Shown here in pieces: positions 27,586-37,012 of a stretch of DNA of 64,000 nucleotides. Under the pieces are notes generated by a model that saw only the letters and a program-made list of their open reading frames with translations, was not told where the DNA came from and ran no database searches. A program made the position numbers and the translations under genes. The stretch's first letter is position 1. Every line of letters starts with the position of its first letter. Source of the DNA: Algoriphagus sp. CAU 1675 (GTDB lineage: Bacteria; Bacteroidota; Bacteroidia; Cytophagales; Cyclobacteriaceae); the NCBI RefSeq assembly GCF_029222925.1, contig NZ_JARHUI010000004.1:186001-250000 (forward strand). The letters run 5' to 3'.

Positions 27586-28707
27586 ATGAAAAAACCATTC
27601 AACCCATTTGTAATCAACACCTATCAAGGAAAAGCCTATTTCTGTGACCGTGAGAATGATCTTAAAATGCTTATTTCCCATATAGAGAACGACAGAAATG
27701 TAGTCCTGTATGCTTGGAGGAGAATGGGAAAATCAGCTTTAATCCACCGTCTTTTTGAGGAATTGGAAGAATCCAAAAACTTCGAGACACTCTACATTGA
27801 CCTCCTTGCGACTCAAAATATGCAGGAGGCCATACAAACTATCTCCACGGCTATCTATGAGAAATACGGGAAAACCGAAACAGGAATAAACGCACGTATC
27901 CAAAAGTTGCTTGCTTCCATTGGAGCGGTTATCAGTTTTAACCCCTTATCCGGTAGTCCAGAACTCACACTAGGCATCGCCCAAACTAAACAACCAGAGC
28001 TATCATTGAAAGCTTTAGGGGAATTTCTCCAATCCCGAAAAAAACGCATCATACTTGCCATTGATGAGTTTCAGCAGATTTCCGATTATGAGGGGACAAA
28101 AGCAGAAGCTCTTTTTAGGGCCTGGGTCCAGCAAATCCCCGAGGTACGTTTTATCTTCAGTGGAAGCCACCGTACTTTGATGGAAGCAATGTTTACAGAA
28201 AAAAAGCGTCCTTTTTACCAAAGTTCTCAACTGGAATCCCTTCAGCCAATCCCCCTTGAAGCCTATTCTAAGTTTATAGTGGAACATTTCCAAAAGGCAA
28301 AAAAAAACATCAAACCAGAATCCATTTCAAAAATTTATACGTGGAGCCGAGGCCAAACTTATACAATTCAACTGGTCTGCAACCACCTCTTTGCCAATTA
28401 CCAAACTGTCAATTATACAAATGTGGAAACCGTTTTTAACCAAATCCTGGTCCAGCAGCAATCGGTTTACGCCAATTTTCAAAAAATGCTCACCCGTACT
28501 CAATGGAATGTTTTCAAGGCAATCGCGAAAGAGGAACCCCTCCAAAACCCACTCAGCAAGGACTTTCTGTCCAAATATTCACTTGGGGCAGCGAGTACTG
28601 TGAGCACTGCTCTGAAAGCACTGGAAAAACTGGAATTAGTAATCAAAGAGAATGGAAATTATCTGGTTCACGAAGTACAGCTAGCCCGTTGGATGGCAAG
28701 ACTTTAA
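27586..28707 (+). CDS. Archaeal-type AAA ATPase with C-terminal winged helix
   Basis: 373 residues. A Walker A motif WRRMGKSALIHRL lies near 45-57, Walker B IILAIDEFQQI near 150-160, and a sensor-like FIFSGSHRTLM near 190. The last 80 residues form a winged-helix-like module (SAKTAL-type helix in GAASTVSTALKALEKLELV). This matches the STAND-related ATPase group PF01637, common and sporadic in Bacteroidota, often in accessory regions. No function is established. The gene is isolated: it is preceded by the 14-bp repeat array and convergent with the large helicase gene. Confidence 0.78.
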   Translation: MKKPFNPFVINTYQGKAYFCDRENDLKMLISHIENDRNVVLYAWRRMGKSALIHRLFEELEESKNFETLYIDLLATQNMQEAIQTISTAIYEKYGKTETGINARIQKLLASIGAVISFNPLSGSPELTLGIAQTKQPELSLKALGEFLQSRKKRIILAIDEFQQISDYEGTKAEALFRAWVQQIPEVRFIFSGSHRTLMEAMFTEKKRPFYQSSQLESLQPIPLEAYSKFIVEHFQKAKKNIKPESISKIYTWSRGQTYTIQLVCNHLFANYQTVNYTNVETVFNQILVQQQSVYANFQKMLTRTQWNVFKAIAKEEPLQNPLSKDFLSKYSLGAASTVSTALKALEKLELVIKENGNYLVHEVQLARWMARL

Positions 28708-28760
28708 ACCCTCACAAATCTATTCAACTGAAGCCCTAATCCCCAGAAAACAATCCTTTA

Positions 28761-31700
28761 TTAAAATCCCCTACTCCATCTCCATTCCCAACGCCAGCCT
28801 TTTTCTTCCAGTAAAATCGGGTGATAAGCCATCGCTGCCTTAGCGGTTGGAGCATTAAAAAATCGCTGATCATCCGTCAAAACAGCTGATTGATTTCCCT
28901 CTTGATCAGTCCAAATCAGATCCATCACAGCTGATGGAATCTGTTGTGAATAGTTCTGATCTTCCTTCAACAACTTGTTTTTCAGACTCCAGTCAATTTC
29001 AAAACCTTCTGTTTTTACTTCAGTAGCAGAAAAGTCTCTCTGTCTGCTTTGTACTTTCACCCATGAGAAAAACTCATGAAGCAAGGCCAAACCGGGGTTG
29101 CCCAACTGACCAGGTCTAAAATCCTCCGGGTCCAAACTACTGATCACATGCAATTTCTTTCTTGCCCTTGATATGGCCACATTCAGGCGGTTTTCTCCAC
29201 CTGATTTACCCAATAAGCCAAAATTAGTCACCAGTTTCCCTTCCCGGTTGGGGGCATAGCCCAAAGACAGGATCACTTGGTCAAACTCATCTCCCTGCAC
29301 ATTTTCAATATTCCGAACCTTGATATTTGGGTCGGTAACCCCCTCCTTCCAGAGTTTTTCGCAGATCAGTTCCATCTGAAAATAATTCCCCGTTACAATT
29401 CCCAGTGAATCCTTCGGTGCTTCCAAGCGAATGGATTTTACCTTTTCCACCACTGAATCAGCTTCCGGTGTATTCACTTGATTCTCCCAAGTTCCTTCAA
29501 TTTTATCCCAAGAGAATGGAGTATTTCCCAACCGAATCGTGTCATATTCCGGCAAGGTTTCCAGTTGATTTTCATAAAAATGTGCATTGGAAAAATGAAT
29601 CAATGCAGGATCCAAAGATCTGTAATGCCCCTTTAGCTGCACTTTTTCGAAATAATGAGATGCAAGTTCCAGGAGCGATTCTGCCTCATATTCCATTCCT
29701 TCCACATCGCTTTCCAATTTGACTTGATAATAGTCCGAGGGACGAAGTTGCTTAGAGTCCCCGGCAATCAAGACCTGCTTGCCCCTAAGCATAGCAGGAA
29801 GTCCCCGTTCCACAGGACATTGGGAAGCCTCATCAAAAATCACCAAATCAAATCCCTGATTCCCAAAAAACAAGGCAGATACCGTCTCCGGACTTGCCAA
29901 CCAACAAGGAACAACCCGAAACACTTCCTCTTCCAGTTCCTGAATCAATTTTCGAATGGGCCAGCGCTGCCGCTTTTTGGATACCTGATGGAATAATTCT
30001 CTGTAAGTAATCCGATTTCCTAGCCGGTTGAATTCAAGATTGTTTCCCACCTGTTCCCTAAGCCTTAACAAAGCAATATGACGGGACAGTCTCCGCTTTT
30101 CCAAAATGGAGTTTTTCAGTTCCTCCATCTCATGAGCCAATTTCAAAGTTCCCGCTTCTCCTAATTCGGGAGTCCTTCTTTCCAGTTCGGCTATCCAAGC
30201 CAAATACCAACCGTTTCTGAAAACCTCAACTTGATCTTGCAATGGAATTCCAGCATTTTCTTTCCAGAGACTAAGTCCTAACTCTCTCTCCTTCCAATTA
30301 TCCAAGAAGCGGTCAAAGGCAGACAATTCCGAAAACAACCTGTTCCAATTCAGTTCATTTTCAGGAAAAACCTCCTTTAGCCCCTTCTCCAAAATCGCTC
30401 CGATTTGCTGTAGGCTCATTCTGATTTTCCAGCCCAAAGCCTCTCGATGGAACTCATCCAATAGGGCTTTCAAATCTTCTAGTCTGCCCTTGAATTCGGA
30501 AAAACCATTGGAAGCCTTAGGTAAAACTCCATTCAGGCTTTGAATGCTTTTCCATGATCTCACCCAGGCCAAGAGGCTTTGTACGCGTACCAAATCCTCT
30601 GGATATATGCCCGAAAAGGAAAAATAAGAGCTCTTGGAAAAGGACTCGACAGTCTTTTCAAGATCAATTTTAGCCAGAAGCTCAGATTGAAGCGAGAGCA
30701 ATGAGGATTCTTCAATCCTCAGCCCATTTGTTGCGATCAACTGGAAAACCTCGGGAAATTTCGACTTTGACAATTTGACCTGAATCCTCCCCAACCAAGT
30801 CCTGGATTTGGGTATCAACTGTTCAATATCCGATTCCAACTGCTGAAGGTTAGCGGGGAATTCAAAATTGAACTCCTGGCTTACACGAGCTGCATGAAGT
30901 AGAAAAGCTTCCATTTTTTCCAGAAGCTTGACTTCTTTTTCCTGAAAAACCAGAGAGAAATCCTTTTCCGGATCAGGCAGATTATCCAACCTCTCTATCG
31001 CAGTTGAAAGGCCTTCGACTTCAGCATTTGATTCTAAACCTTGGATCAAATGAGGTAAAAAATCAACATTATCAAAAGCTTCAATGGCTTTTAACCGAAA
31101 AGAATCAACAGCATTCAGAGACTCGGCAATCCTGGGGAAATCGGAAGAATCCACCTTGGAAAAAGAATTTCTATTCTTCCAGAATCCACCTTCAAACTTG
31201 GACTGGTATCCAGCAAATACTCGATAATCCTGCTCAAATCGAAGCATTTGAGCATAATCCAAACGGATTAAATCAGCAGATCTAAAGGCCGGAAGGTCCA
31301 TATTGGACTTTAAATACATTGCTTTGATCGGAATTCCAGCACTATCCGATTCAAACAGGGCCGTCCTAAATTCCTCGAACTTTTGGGATAACCTGGAAAT
31401 CGACCGAGAAAGTAAAGAAATCTCACGTTCCAGCTGTATGGAATCTATTCCCCGATTCTGTTCCTGATAGGTCTCTATGGACTCGATCTGCTTACGGATT
31501 TTTTCAAAGAGTGCCTTGTGATCCCCTTTATAATCATGAACCAAAGCCAAAAAATCCCCAAAACCTGCTTTTTCCAATCGCTCATAAACCACATCTAGGG
31601 CAGCTCTTTTTTGGGATACCACAAGAACTCTTTTGCCACGGGCTATATAATCGGAAACCAAATTGGCTATCAGCTGGGACTTTCCCGTCCCCGGAGGTCC

Positions 31701-32621
31701 TTCCACCACCAGGCTTTTTCCCTGTCGGACCTTTTGGAGCACCTTTTCCTGGGAAGCATCCAGGGAAAACACCGGGAATAAATTCTCCTCTCTGGCTTGT
31801 GGCGGATGCTCATCTTTTTCAAAAAAACGCTGAAGCAATTCTTCCAAGGACGTGTCAGAATACTTCTCGAGCATATTCTCATATTCAGAAAAAAGAAAGC
31901 TCCCCTTTTGGGCAAACAGACCCAAAACTGCATAGGGCTTGAGACTGATTTTTCCATCCACAAAGCGGGATTGGTCCAGAGAAATCTGGGAGTTTGGGAA
32001 AGGGGCGATCTGATCCTCGAAGAGATTGGATTGCAGTTGAATCGAAAAATTTTCCTGAAGTATTTTGCTCAGCTGGGTTCGGAACTCCGTGGGGTCGGCA
32101 GAAAGATTTTCAAGCAATTCATCCGAAAAATCATCGGAAAGATTGGATTTGACAGCATGTCGCCAGGCCAAAAGAAAGGCTGGATTCCATTGCCAATTCC
32201 CGTTTTTCTGCAAAAACCAATGCTTGTTTTTTCGATATAGGGAGACTGGCAACAGTAATAAGGGAGCCCTTACTATGTGACCATTAATCAGCTTTCCTTC
32301 TGCAAATAACCAGGCGAGAAAAAAACTTTGATCACCGCTTTCCTCCTGCAACAACTGATCTCGAAAAGCCAATCTCGATAATTGATTGGAAAGCTGATTT
32401 GAATCCGCAGATCGGGGATCCAGTTCGGGAATCAACTGAATTTGTTTTTTACCCTGAATCAGTTTTCTGAGGATCTCAAAGGCAGGTTCCCCATTTAGGA
32501 AATCCATTTCCCTCAGATCCAGCATCCCAAAACCCTCCAGACGTGGCAAATACAAGGACCTGTTTTTGGAAGACAGGTCTGTCAGCCGATTGAGGTAAGT
32601 TTGGAATATGGATTCGGGCAT
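28761..32621 (-). CDS. Large superfamily 1 helicase with DUF4011-like N-terminus and degenerate nuclease-like tail
   Basis: 1286 residues. The N-terminal 290 residues resemble DUF4011 (YLNRLTDLSSKNRSLYLPRL). Walker A GPPGTGKS is at 308-315 and Walker B FDEAS near 929-933, followed by AGDSKQLRPSDY, the VQGDEFDQVILS motif and the arginine-bearing RLNVAISRARKKL. Some 550 residues of coiled-coil-like insertion separate Walker A from Walker B. The last 60 residues align by eye with the Vsr-like MTES_1575 nuclease tail of related helicases, but the catalytic acid appears lost. Its start directly abuts the SDR stop, so it is probably co-transcribed. A role in nucleic acid repair or defence is possible but unproven. 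Confidence 0.82.
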   Translation of the reverse strand: MPESIFQTYLNRLTDLSSKNRSLYLPRLEGFGMLDLREMDFLNGEPAFEILRKLIQGKKQIQLIPELDPRSADSNQLSNQLSRLAFRDQLLQEESGDQSFFLAWLFAEGKLINGHIVRAPLLLLPVSLYRKNKHWFLQKNGNWQWNPAFLLAWRHAVKSNLSDDFSDELLENLSADPTEFRTQLSKILQENFSIQLQSNLFEDQIAPFPNSQISLDQSRFVDGKISLKPYAVLGLFAQKGSFLFSEYENMLEKYSDTSLEELLQRFFEKDEHPPQAREENLFPVFSLDASQEKVLQKVRQGKSLVVEGPPGTGKSQLIANLVSDYIARGKRVLVVSQKRAALDVVYERLEKAGFGDFLALVHDYKGDHKALFEKIRKQIESIETYQEQNRGIDSIQLEREISLLSRSISRLSQKFEEFRTALFESDSAGIPIKAMYLKSNMDLPAFRSADLIRLDYAQMLRFEQDYRVFAGYQSKFEGGFWKNRNSFSKVDSSDFPRIAESLNAVDSFRLKAIEAFDNVDFLPHLIQGLESNAEVEGLSTAIERLDNLPDPEKDFSLVFQEKEVKLLEKMEAFLLHAARVSQEFNFEFPANLQQLESDIEQLIPKSRTWLGRIQVKLSKSKFPEVFQLIATNGLRIEESSLLSLQSELLAKIDLEKTVESFSKSSYFSFSGIYPEDLVRVQSLLAWVRSWKSIQSLNGVLPKASNGFSEFKGRLEDLKALLDEFHREALGWKIRMSLQQIGAILEKGLKEVFPENELNWNRLFSELSAFDRFLDNWKERELGLSLWKENAGIPLQDQVEVFRNGWYLAWIAELERRTPELGEAGTLKLAHEMEELKNSILEKRRLSRHIALLRLREQVGNNLEFNRLGNRITYRELFHQVSKKRQRWPIRKLIQELEEEVFRVVPCWLASPETVSALFFGNQGFDLVIFDEASQCPVERGLPAMLRGKQVLIAGDSKQLRPSDYYQVKLESDVEGMEYEAESLLELASHYFEKVQLKGHYRSLDPALIHFSNAHFYENQLETLPEYDTIRLGNTPFSWDKIEGTWENQVNTPEADSVVEKVKSIRLEAPKDSLGIVTGNYFQMELICEKLWKEGVTDPNIKVRNIENVQGDEFDQVILSLGYAPNREGKLVTNFGLLGKSGGENRLNVAISRARKKLHVISSLDPEDFRPGQLGNPGLALLHEFFSWVKVQSRQRDFSATEVKTEGFEIDWSLKNKLLKEDQNYSQQIPSAVMDLIWTDQEGNQSAVLTDDQRFFNAPTAKAAMAYHPILLEEKGWRWEWRWSRGF

Positions 32622-33434
32622 TTATTTAAAAGGCGAGTCTTTTTCTTTAGCCATCTTATTATAGACAATTCCATCGAGAATTCCGGGTATCCACTTATTC
32701 AGAAAGACAGCCATTTTTCCTTCACTTGTCAATACAATGTCCCGCTTTCTTTTGAGAGTGGCCTTTAGGATATGCTCAGCTACTTCTTCGGAGGTCATCA
32801 TTTTACCCTCATCCCTTGGGGATTCTCCCTGTGAACTCCCATCAGCAGTCAGTGCAGTATTTCGGATATTGGAGGCAGTAAAACCCGGAGCAGCCACCAG
32901 GATATGAACTCCCTTTTTCATGACTTCGGTCCGAAGTGCCTCAAAAAAACCATTCATGGCATATTTACTGGCAGTATAGGCAGTACGGGCAGGGGTCCCT
33001 CTATATCCATTGATGGATGAAATTCCGATTATGGAGCCTTTGGCCTTTAATATTTCCGGCAGGCAGTATTTGGTAGCATACACTGTTCCGTAGAAATTGG
33101 TATCCATTACTTTTCTAAACACTTCCAAATCCAAATCCTCAAAAAGGGCGCGCATGGAAATCCCGGCATTGTTGATGAGGATGTCGATTTTACCGAAATG
33201 GGAAAGAGTTTCTTCCGCCATTCTTTTGTTATCCTCTTCGGAGGCTGCATCAGCCAAGATAGAAATCACCTCAATGCCCTCTGATTTGAGTTTTACAAGG
33301 GAAGCCTGAAGTTTTTCGGGATTACGTCCGGTAATGGCAATTTTAGCGCCTTCTTTACCAAAAACCTGTGCACATGCTTCTCCGATTCCTGAGGTCGCCC
33401 CGGTGATAAGGACTACTTTGTCTTGAAATTTCAT
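32622..33434 (-). CDS. SDR family oxidoreductase (classical, DHRS7-like)
   Basis: 270 residues from the ATG at 33434, giving the expected MKFQDKVVLITGATSGIGEA N-terminus; an in-frame start 31 codons upstream adds unrelated residues. The cofactor motif TGATSGIG is at about 10-17, NNAG near 88, the catalytic Tyr-x3-Lys in TAYTASKYA near 155, and a C-terminal extension (MAVFLNKWIPGILDGIVYNKM) may associate with membrane. The substrate is unknown. The stop abuts the helicase start codon with no gap, which is unusual company for an SDR. Confidence 0.88.
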   Translation of the reverse strand: MKFQDKVVLITGATSGIGEACAQVFGKEGAKIAITGRNPEKLQASLVKLKSEGIEVISILADAASEEDNKRMAEETLSHFGKIDILINNAGISMRALFEDLDLEVFRKVMDTNFYGTVYATKYCLPEILKAKGSIIGISSINGYRGTPARTAYTASKYAMNGFFEALRTEVMKKGVHILVAAPGFTASNIRNTALTADGSSQGESPRDEGKMMTSEEVAEHILKATLKRKRDIVLTSEGKMAVFLNKWIPGILDGIVYNKMAKEKDSPFK

Positions 33435-33567
33435 AGGGAAAATTTGAAGGGTAAAGATAGGGAATAGGTTGGTTTTGGGTAGTAAATGAAAATACTGTAG
33501 ATAGGATTTTAATAGGAAAGTATCCAAAAACCTATAACTCCTCCTGATGGCAATCCCTCTTTTTCCC

Positions 33568-33575
33568 TAATTTTG
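33568..33575 (+). promoter_or_regulatory. Candidate -7 promoter element of rlmD
   Basis: TAATTTTG matches TAnnTTTG and ends only five bases before the ATG at 33581, so transcription would begin at or within a base or two of the start codon. Confidence 0.5.
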
Positions 33576-33580
33576 CGCCC

Positions 33581-34987
33581 ATGTCGAGAAAAATGAAGAA
33601 TAAGGTCATCACCAACCTGTTGATCGAGCGAATCGCCTCGGAAGGGAAATGTGTGGGCCACCATGATGGAAAAGTCGTTTTTGTCTCCAATGTGGCTCCC
33701 GGAGATGTGGTGGATGTTCGGATTACCAAAGGAAAAAGCTCCTTTATGGAAGGAGAAGCCATACATTTCCATGAATATTCCAAAGATAGAATTGAACCTT
33801 TCTGTTCCCATTTCGGCACCTGCGGAGGATGCAAATGGCAACACATCAATTACGAGCTTCAAAAGACTTACAAAAGACAGCAGGTTTTAGACCAGTTTCA
33901 GCGAATCGCCAAAGTACCTATCCCTGAGGTTCTGCCAATCTTAGGGTCCGCAAAGACCCAATATTATCGAAACAAACTGGACTTCACTTTTTCCAATAAA
34001 AAATGGCTCACTCTGGACCAAATCCGTTCCGGGGAAGAATTTGACCGTAATGCTTTGGGCTTTCACATCCCCAAAATGTTTGACAAAATTATCGACATCG
34101 ACCATTGCTATTTGCAGGGAGGAATTTCCAATGATGTCCGAAATTCCCTGAGGGATTTTGCCCTGGAAAACAAACTCAGCTTTTATGATATCCGTGAGCA
34201 AGTGGGGCTTTTGAGGAACTTGATCATCCGAACTACCTCTACTGACCAGACTATGGTGATCGTTCAGTTTGGAGAAAATGACCCAGAAGGCATCAAACTG
34301 GTTATGGATTTTCTGAAAGAAAAATTCCTTACCATCACCTCCCTACTTTATGTGATCAACACCAAGGGTAATGAAACTTTCCATGATCTGGAATTGGTCA
34401 CTTATGCCGGTCTACCTTATATAGAGGAGGAAATGGAAGGCTTAAAATTCCGTGTTGGTCCCAAATCCTTCTACCAGACCAATTCCGATCAGGCCTACGA
34501 ACTCTACAAGGTGGCCCGGGATTTTGCCGATTTACAGGGAGACGAAGTCGTTTACGATCTTTATACTGGAACCGGAACCATCGCAAATTTCGTTGCCAAA
34601 AAGGCGAAAGAAGTGATCGGTGTGGAATACGTGGAAGCTGCTATCGAAGATGCCAAGCTCAACTCCCAGATCAATGGGATTGACAATACCCTATTCTATG
34701 CCGGAGACATGAAAGAAATCCTAAACGAGGAATTCATTTCAAACCATGCTGCTCCTGATGTCATCATCACTGATCCTCCTCGGGCGGGAATGGATGAAAA
34801 GGTAGTCCAAATGCTCCTGAGGCTGGAAGCACCAAAAATCGTATATGTATCCTGCAACCCAGCAACCCAAGCCCGGGATGTGGCTTTGCTCGCTGAAAAA
34901 TACAAGGTGGAAAAAGTCCAACCAGTGGACATGTTTCCACAAACCTACCATGTGGAAAATGTAGTACTCTTAACGCTCAACAAATGA
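33581..34987 (+). CDS. rlmD: 23S rRNA (uracil-C5)-methyltransferase, RlmD/RumA type
   Basis: 468 residues. A TRAM-like RNA-binding domain (about 8-65) precedes an Fe-S cluster region with CSHFGTCGGC near 75-84 and CYLQGG near 178. The SAM-dependent methyltransferase domain has DLYTGTGTIANFVA near 326, the ITDPPRAGMDEKV loop near 391 and the catalytic Cys in VYVSCNPATQARD near 425. Members methylate a 23S rRNA uracil at C5 (U1939 for RlmD); other positions or tRNA U54 are possible. M5 at 33593 is an alternative start. The next gene overlaps by four bases. Confidence 0.88.
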   Translation: MSRKMKNKVITNLLIERIASEGKCVGHHDGKVVFVSNVAPGDVVDVRITKGKSSFMEGEAIHFHEYSKDRIEPFCSHFGTCGGCKWQHINYELQKTYKRQQVLDQFQRIAKVPIPEVLPILGSAKTQYYRNKLDFTFSNKKWLTLDQIRSGEEFDRNALGFHIPKMFDKIIDIDHCYLQGGISNDVRNSLRDFALENKLSFYDIREQVGLLRNLIIRTTSTDQTMVIVQFGENDPEGIKLVMDFLKEKFLTITSLLYVINTKGNETFHDLELVTYAGLPYIEEEMEGLKFRVGPKSFYQTNSDQAYELYKVARDFADLQGDEVVYDLYTGTGTIANFVAKKAKEVIGVEYVEAAIEDAKLNSQINGIDNTLFYAGDMKEILNEEFISNHAAPDVIITDPPRAGMDEKVVQMLLRLEAPKIVYVSCNPATQARDVALLAEKYKVEKVQPVDMFPQTYHVENVVLLTLNK

Positions 34988-35361
34988 TTTCAGATTTCAA
35001 TGATCCAGAATTAAGCGGCAAGTATCTGGGAACCATCACCAGTGATTTTGTCCGTATATCAGATGTGCTAAAAGAGGCATCCTATCAGATCCGGTCCCGT
35101 GGTTTTTCGGACTATCCCATATTTCCGATTTCCAAGGAAATGCAACCCATAGGGTCCCTTTTCCTCGGGAAAGACGAAAAAAATCTGGACTGGAACTATT
35201 TCATCACCTATGTGGATGAATTTGTCCAAAGAAAGCTAATTGCTGAGGAAGCTCTCGAAGAGTTCAAAAAGAACTACAAAGATCCGGATGAATTCTGTTG
35301 CCTTTTCGTGATGGATGGAGCATTCACCAGTTTTGTCTACATTCCTTATCCAGAGGAGTAA
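34984..35361 (+). CDS. Conserved hypothetical protein coupled to rlmD
   Basis: 125 residues, no signal peptide or membrane segment. It is acidic and mixed alpha/beta, with the stretch LDWNYFITYVDEFVQRKLIAEE near 66-87 and a C-terminal CCLFVMDGAFTSFVYIPYP strand pair. I do not recognise a family beyond its likely being a conserved Bacteroidota protein. The ATG overlaps the rlmD stop (ATGA), so it is co-translated with the rRNA methyltransferase. A bidirectional terminator follows within 10 bases. Confidence 0.75.
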   Translation: MISDFNDPELSGKYLGTITSDFVRISDVLKEASYQIRSRGFSDYPIFPISKEMQPIGSLFLGKDEKNLDWNYFITYVDEFVQRKLIAEEALEEFKKNYKDPDEFCCLFVMDGAFTSFVYIPYPEE

Positions 35362-35367
35362 AATAGA

Positions 35368-35400
35368 AAAAGGCTTTACCAGATCTAGGTAAAGCCTTTT
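35368..35400. terminator. Bidirectional terminator between rlmD operon and thiL
   Basis: Perfect 13-bp stem aaaaggctttacc / ggtaaagcctttt with a 7-base loop and T runs on both strands. Confidence 0.92.
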
Positions 35401-35426
35401 TTATTGAGATTGCTATTTATATTTTC

Positions 35427-36455
35427 TTAGAAATGCTGCCAACCTTGGGCCTTCAGTTGAACTGCTGTTCCACTTTTGGTTACCAAGTATTTCCCTTCTT
35501 CGGCCTTAGTCATATGACCGATAAAATGGACATCCGGGTGTTTCTCCAACTTCTGAAAATCTTTTTGATCAATGGTGAAAAGCAATTCGTAGTCTTCTCC
35601 ACCGTTCAACACGCAAGTGATGGGATCCAAATTCAACTCAACCGCTGTATCGAAGGTCTGTTTGTCGATGGGTAGTTTGTCCTCATAGATTGTCGCCCCA
35701 ACTCCAGAGGCCTTACAAATATGGAAAATCTCTGAGGCTAGTCCGTCCGAAATATCCATCATGGAAGTAGGCACCACGCCCAACTCTTTCAATTCGTGAA
35801 CAATGTCCATCCTCGCATCCGGTTTCAGTTGTCTTCCTGTCACAATGGTGTATTTCTCCAAGTCAGGCTTCATATCCGGATTGGCAAGAAAGACTTGCTT
35901 TTCTCTTTCCAAAATCTGCAAACCAACCAAGGCTGCCCCCAAGTCTCCTGTCACACATAGGATATCATTCACTTTGGCCCCGGAGCGATAGGTTACCTCT
36001 TCTTTCTTCACCTCACCAATTGCAGTCACAGAGATCACCAGCCCACTTCTCGAAGCGGTAGTATCACCTCCTACCAAATCCACCCCATAATGCTCACAGG
36101 CAGCATTGATCCCTGCATAAATTGCATCTACTGCTTCCACCGAAAACCGATTGGAAAGAGCAATACTAACCGTAATCTGCTTGGGGATGGCATTCATAGC
36201 TGCAACATCGGAAACATTTACAGCCACTGCCTTGAAACCCAAATGAGGCAAAGGGGAATAGGAAAGATCAAAATGAACTCCTTCCAGCAACAGGTCAGTG
36301 GTCACCACCTTTACATGATCTCCGGCATCGATTACCGCCGCATCATCTCCTATTCCCTTGATGGAAGAGGAATTTTTGATTTTCACTTTTTCATTCAAAT
36401 GGTCAATCAGACCAAATTCACCCAACTCGCTGATTTCTGTTCTTTTCTCTGACAT
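35427..36455 (-). CDS. thiL: Thiamine-phosphate kinase
   Basis: 342 residues from the ATG at 36455; a GTG seven codons upstream is the other candidate. ThiL phosphorylates thiamine monophosphate to the active cofactor thiamine diphosphate, which MenD in this window requires. Family motifs are GEFGLIDHL, GIGDDAAVID near 34-43, TTDLLLEGVHFDLSY near 52 and VGGDTTAS near 128. MDISDGLASEI near 226 and NGGEDYELLF near 278 follow. The methylmalonyl-CoA epimerase gene lies 62 bases upstream on the same strand. Confidence 0.92.
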   Translation of the reverse strand: MSEKRTEISELGEFGLIDHLNEKVKIKNSSSIKGIGDDAAVIDAGDHVKVVTTDLLLEGVHFDLSYSPLPHLGFKAVAVNVSDVAAMNAIPKQITVSIALSNRFSVEAVDAIYAGINAACEHYGVDLVGGDTTASRSGLVISVTAIGEVKKEEVTYRSGAKVNDILCVTGDLGAALVGLQILEREKQVFLANPDMKPDLEKYTIVTGRQLKPDARMDIVHELKELGVVPTSMMDISDGLASEIFHICKASGVGATIYEDKLPIDKQTFDTAVELNLDPITCVLNGGEDYELLFTIDQKDFQKLEKHPDVHFIGHMTKAEEGKYLVTKSGTAVQLKAQGWQHF

Positions 36456-36517
36456 AGTAATTTGTTCGGATTTCACTTTCGAGTTTTTTCAGGCTGTTCA
36501 AATACCTCTAAAGTCAT

Positions 36518-36919
36518 TTATTTCTTTTCCTGACATAACTCCACCAAGACACCATTGGTGCTTCGCGGATGCAAAAATACCACTAATTTATTGTCCGCAC
36601 CTTCTTTGGGGATTTCATTCAAAATTTCAAAGCCTTCCTGCTTCAAGCGCTCCACTTCAGCATGAATATCTTCTACATCAAAAGCGATATGGTGGACTCC
36701 TTCCCCTTTTTTACCCAAATATTTGGCAATAGGACTATCTGATCGAGTGGCTTGCAACAGTTCCACCTTTGTCTCACCGACTTGAAAAAAAGAAGTTTCT
36801 ACTCCTTCCCCCTCCACTCTTTCGGTCTTGAAATGTTTTTTACCTAACAGTCTGGAAAATACCTCATTGGATTTTTCCAGGTCTGTTACGGCAATTCCTA
36901 TATGCTCAATTTTCCGCAT
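36518..36919 (-). CDS. mce: Methylmalonyl-CoA epimerase
   Basis: 133 residues of the VOC (glyoxalase) fold made of two beta-alpha-beta-beta-beta repeats. It interconverts (R)- and (S)-methylmalonyl-CoA between propionyl-CoA carboxylase and the B12 mutase. Metal ligands expected for the family are His in KIEHIGIAVTDL near 5, Gln/Glu in KVELLQA near 52, His in GVHHIAFDVED near 76 and Glu in GVLVELCQ near 128. A carboxylase beta subunit is encoded at 58743-60371, completing part of this pathway in the window. Confidence 0.93.
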   Translation of the reverse strand: MRKIEHIGIAVTDLEKSNEVFSRLLGKKHFKTERVEGEGVETSFFQVGETKVELLQATRSDSPIAKYLGKKGEGVHHIAFDVEDIHAEVERLKQEGFEILNEIPKEGADNKLVVFLHPRSTNGVLVELCQEKK

Positions 36920-36931
36920 TTTTTAATTTGT

Positions 36932-36939
36932 TATATTTG
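36932..36939 (+). promoter_or_regulatory. Candidate -7 promoter element of the A-type carrier gene
   Basis: TATATTTG matches TAnnTTTG, 73 bases upstream of the ATG at 37013. Confidence 0.45.
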
Positions 36940-37012
36940 TAATTGAATCTTTTATGGAAAGTTGCTGTTACACTCCTTACAGAATCTAAGACGAAATTAA
37001 AGGATTAAAAAT

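Noticed and set aside
27586..33434. ATPase, helicase and SDR as an established defence operon
   Set aside because: ATPase and helicase are convergent, the set matches no defence system I know, and no nuclease with intact residues is seen.
35427..36476. Possible TPP riboswitch at thiL
   Set aside because: The 41-base gap downstream of mce is too short and has no CUGAGA-type element.
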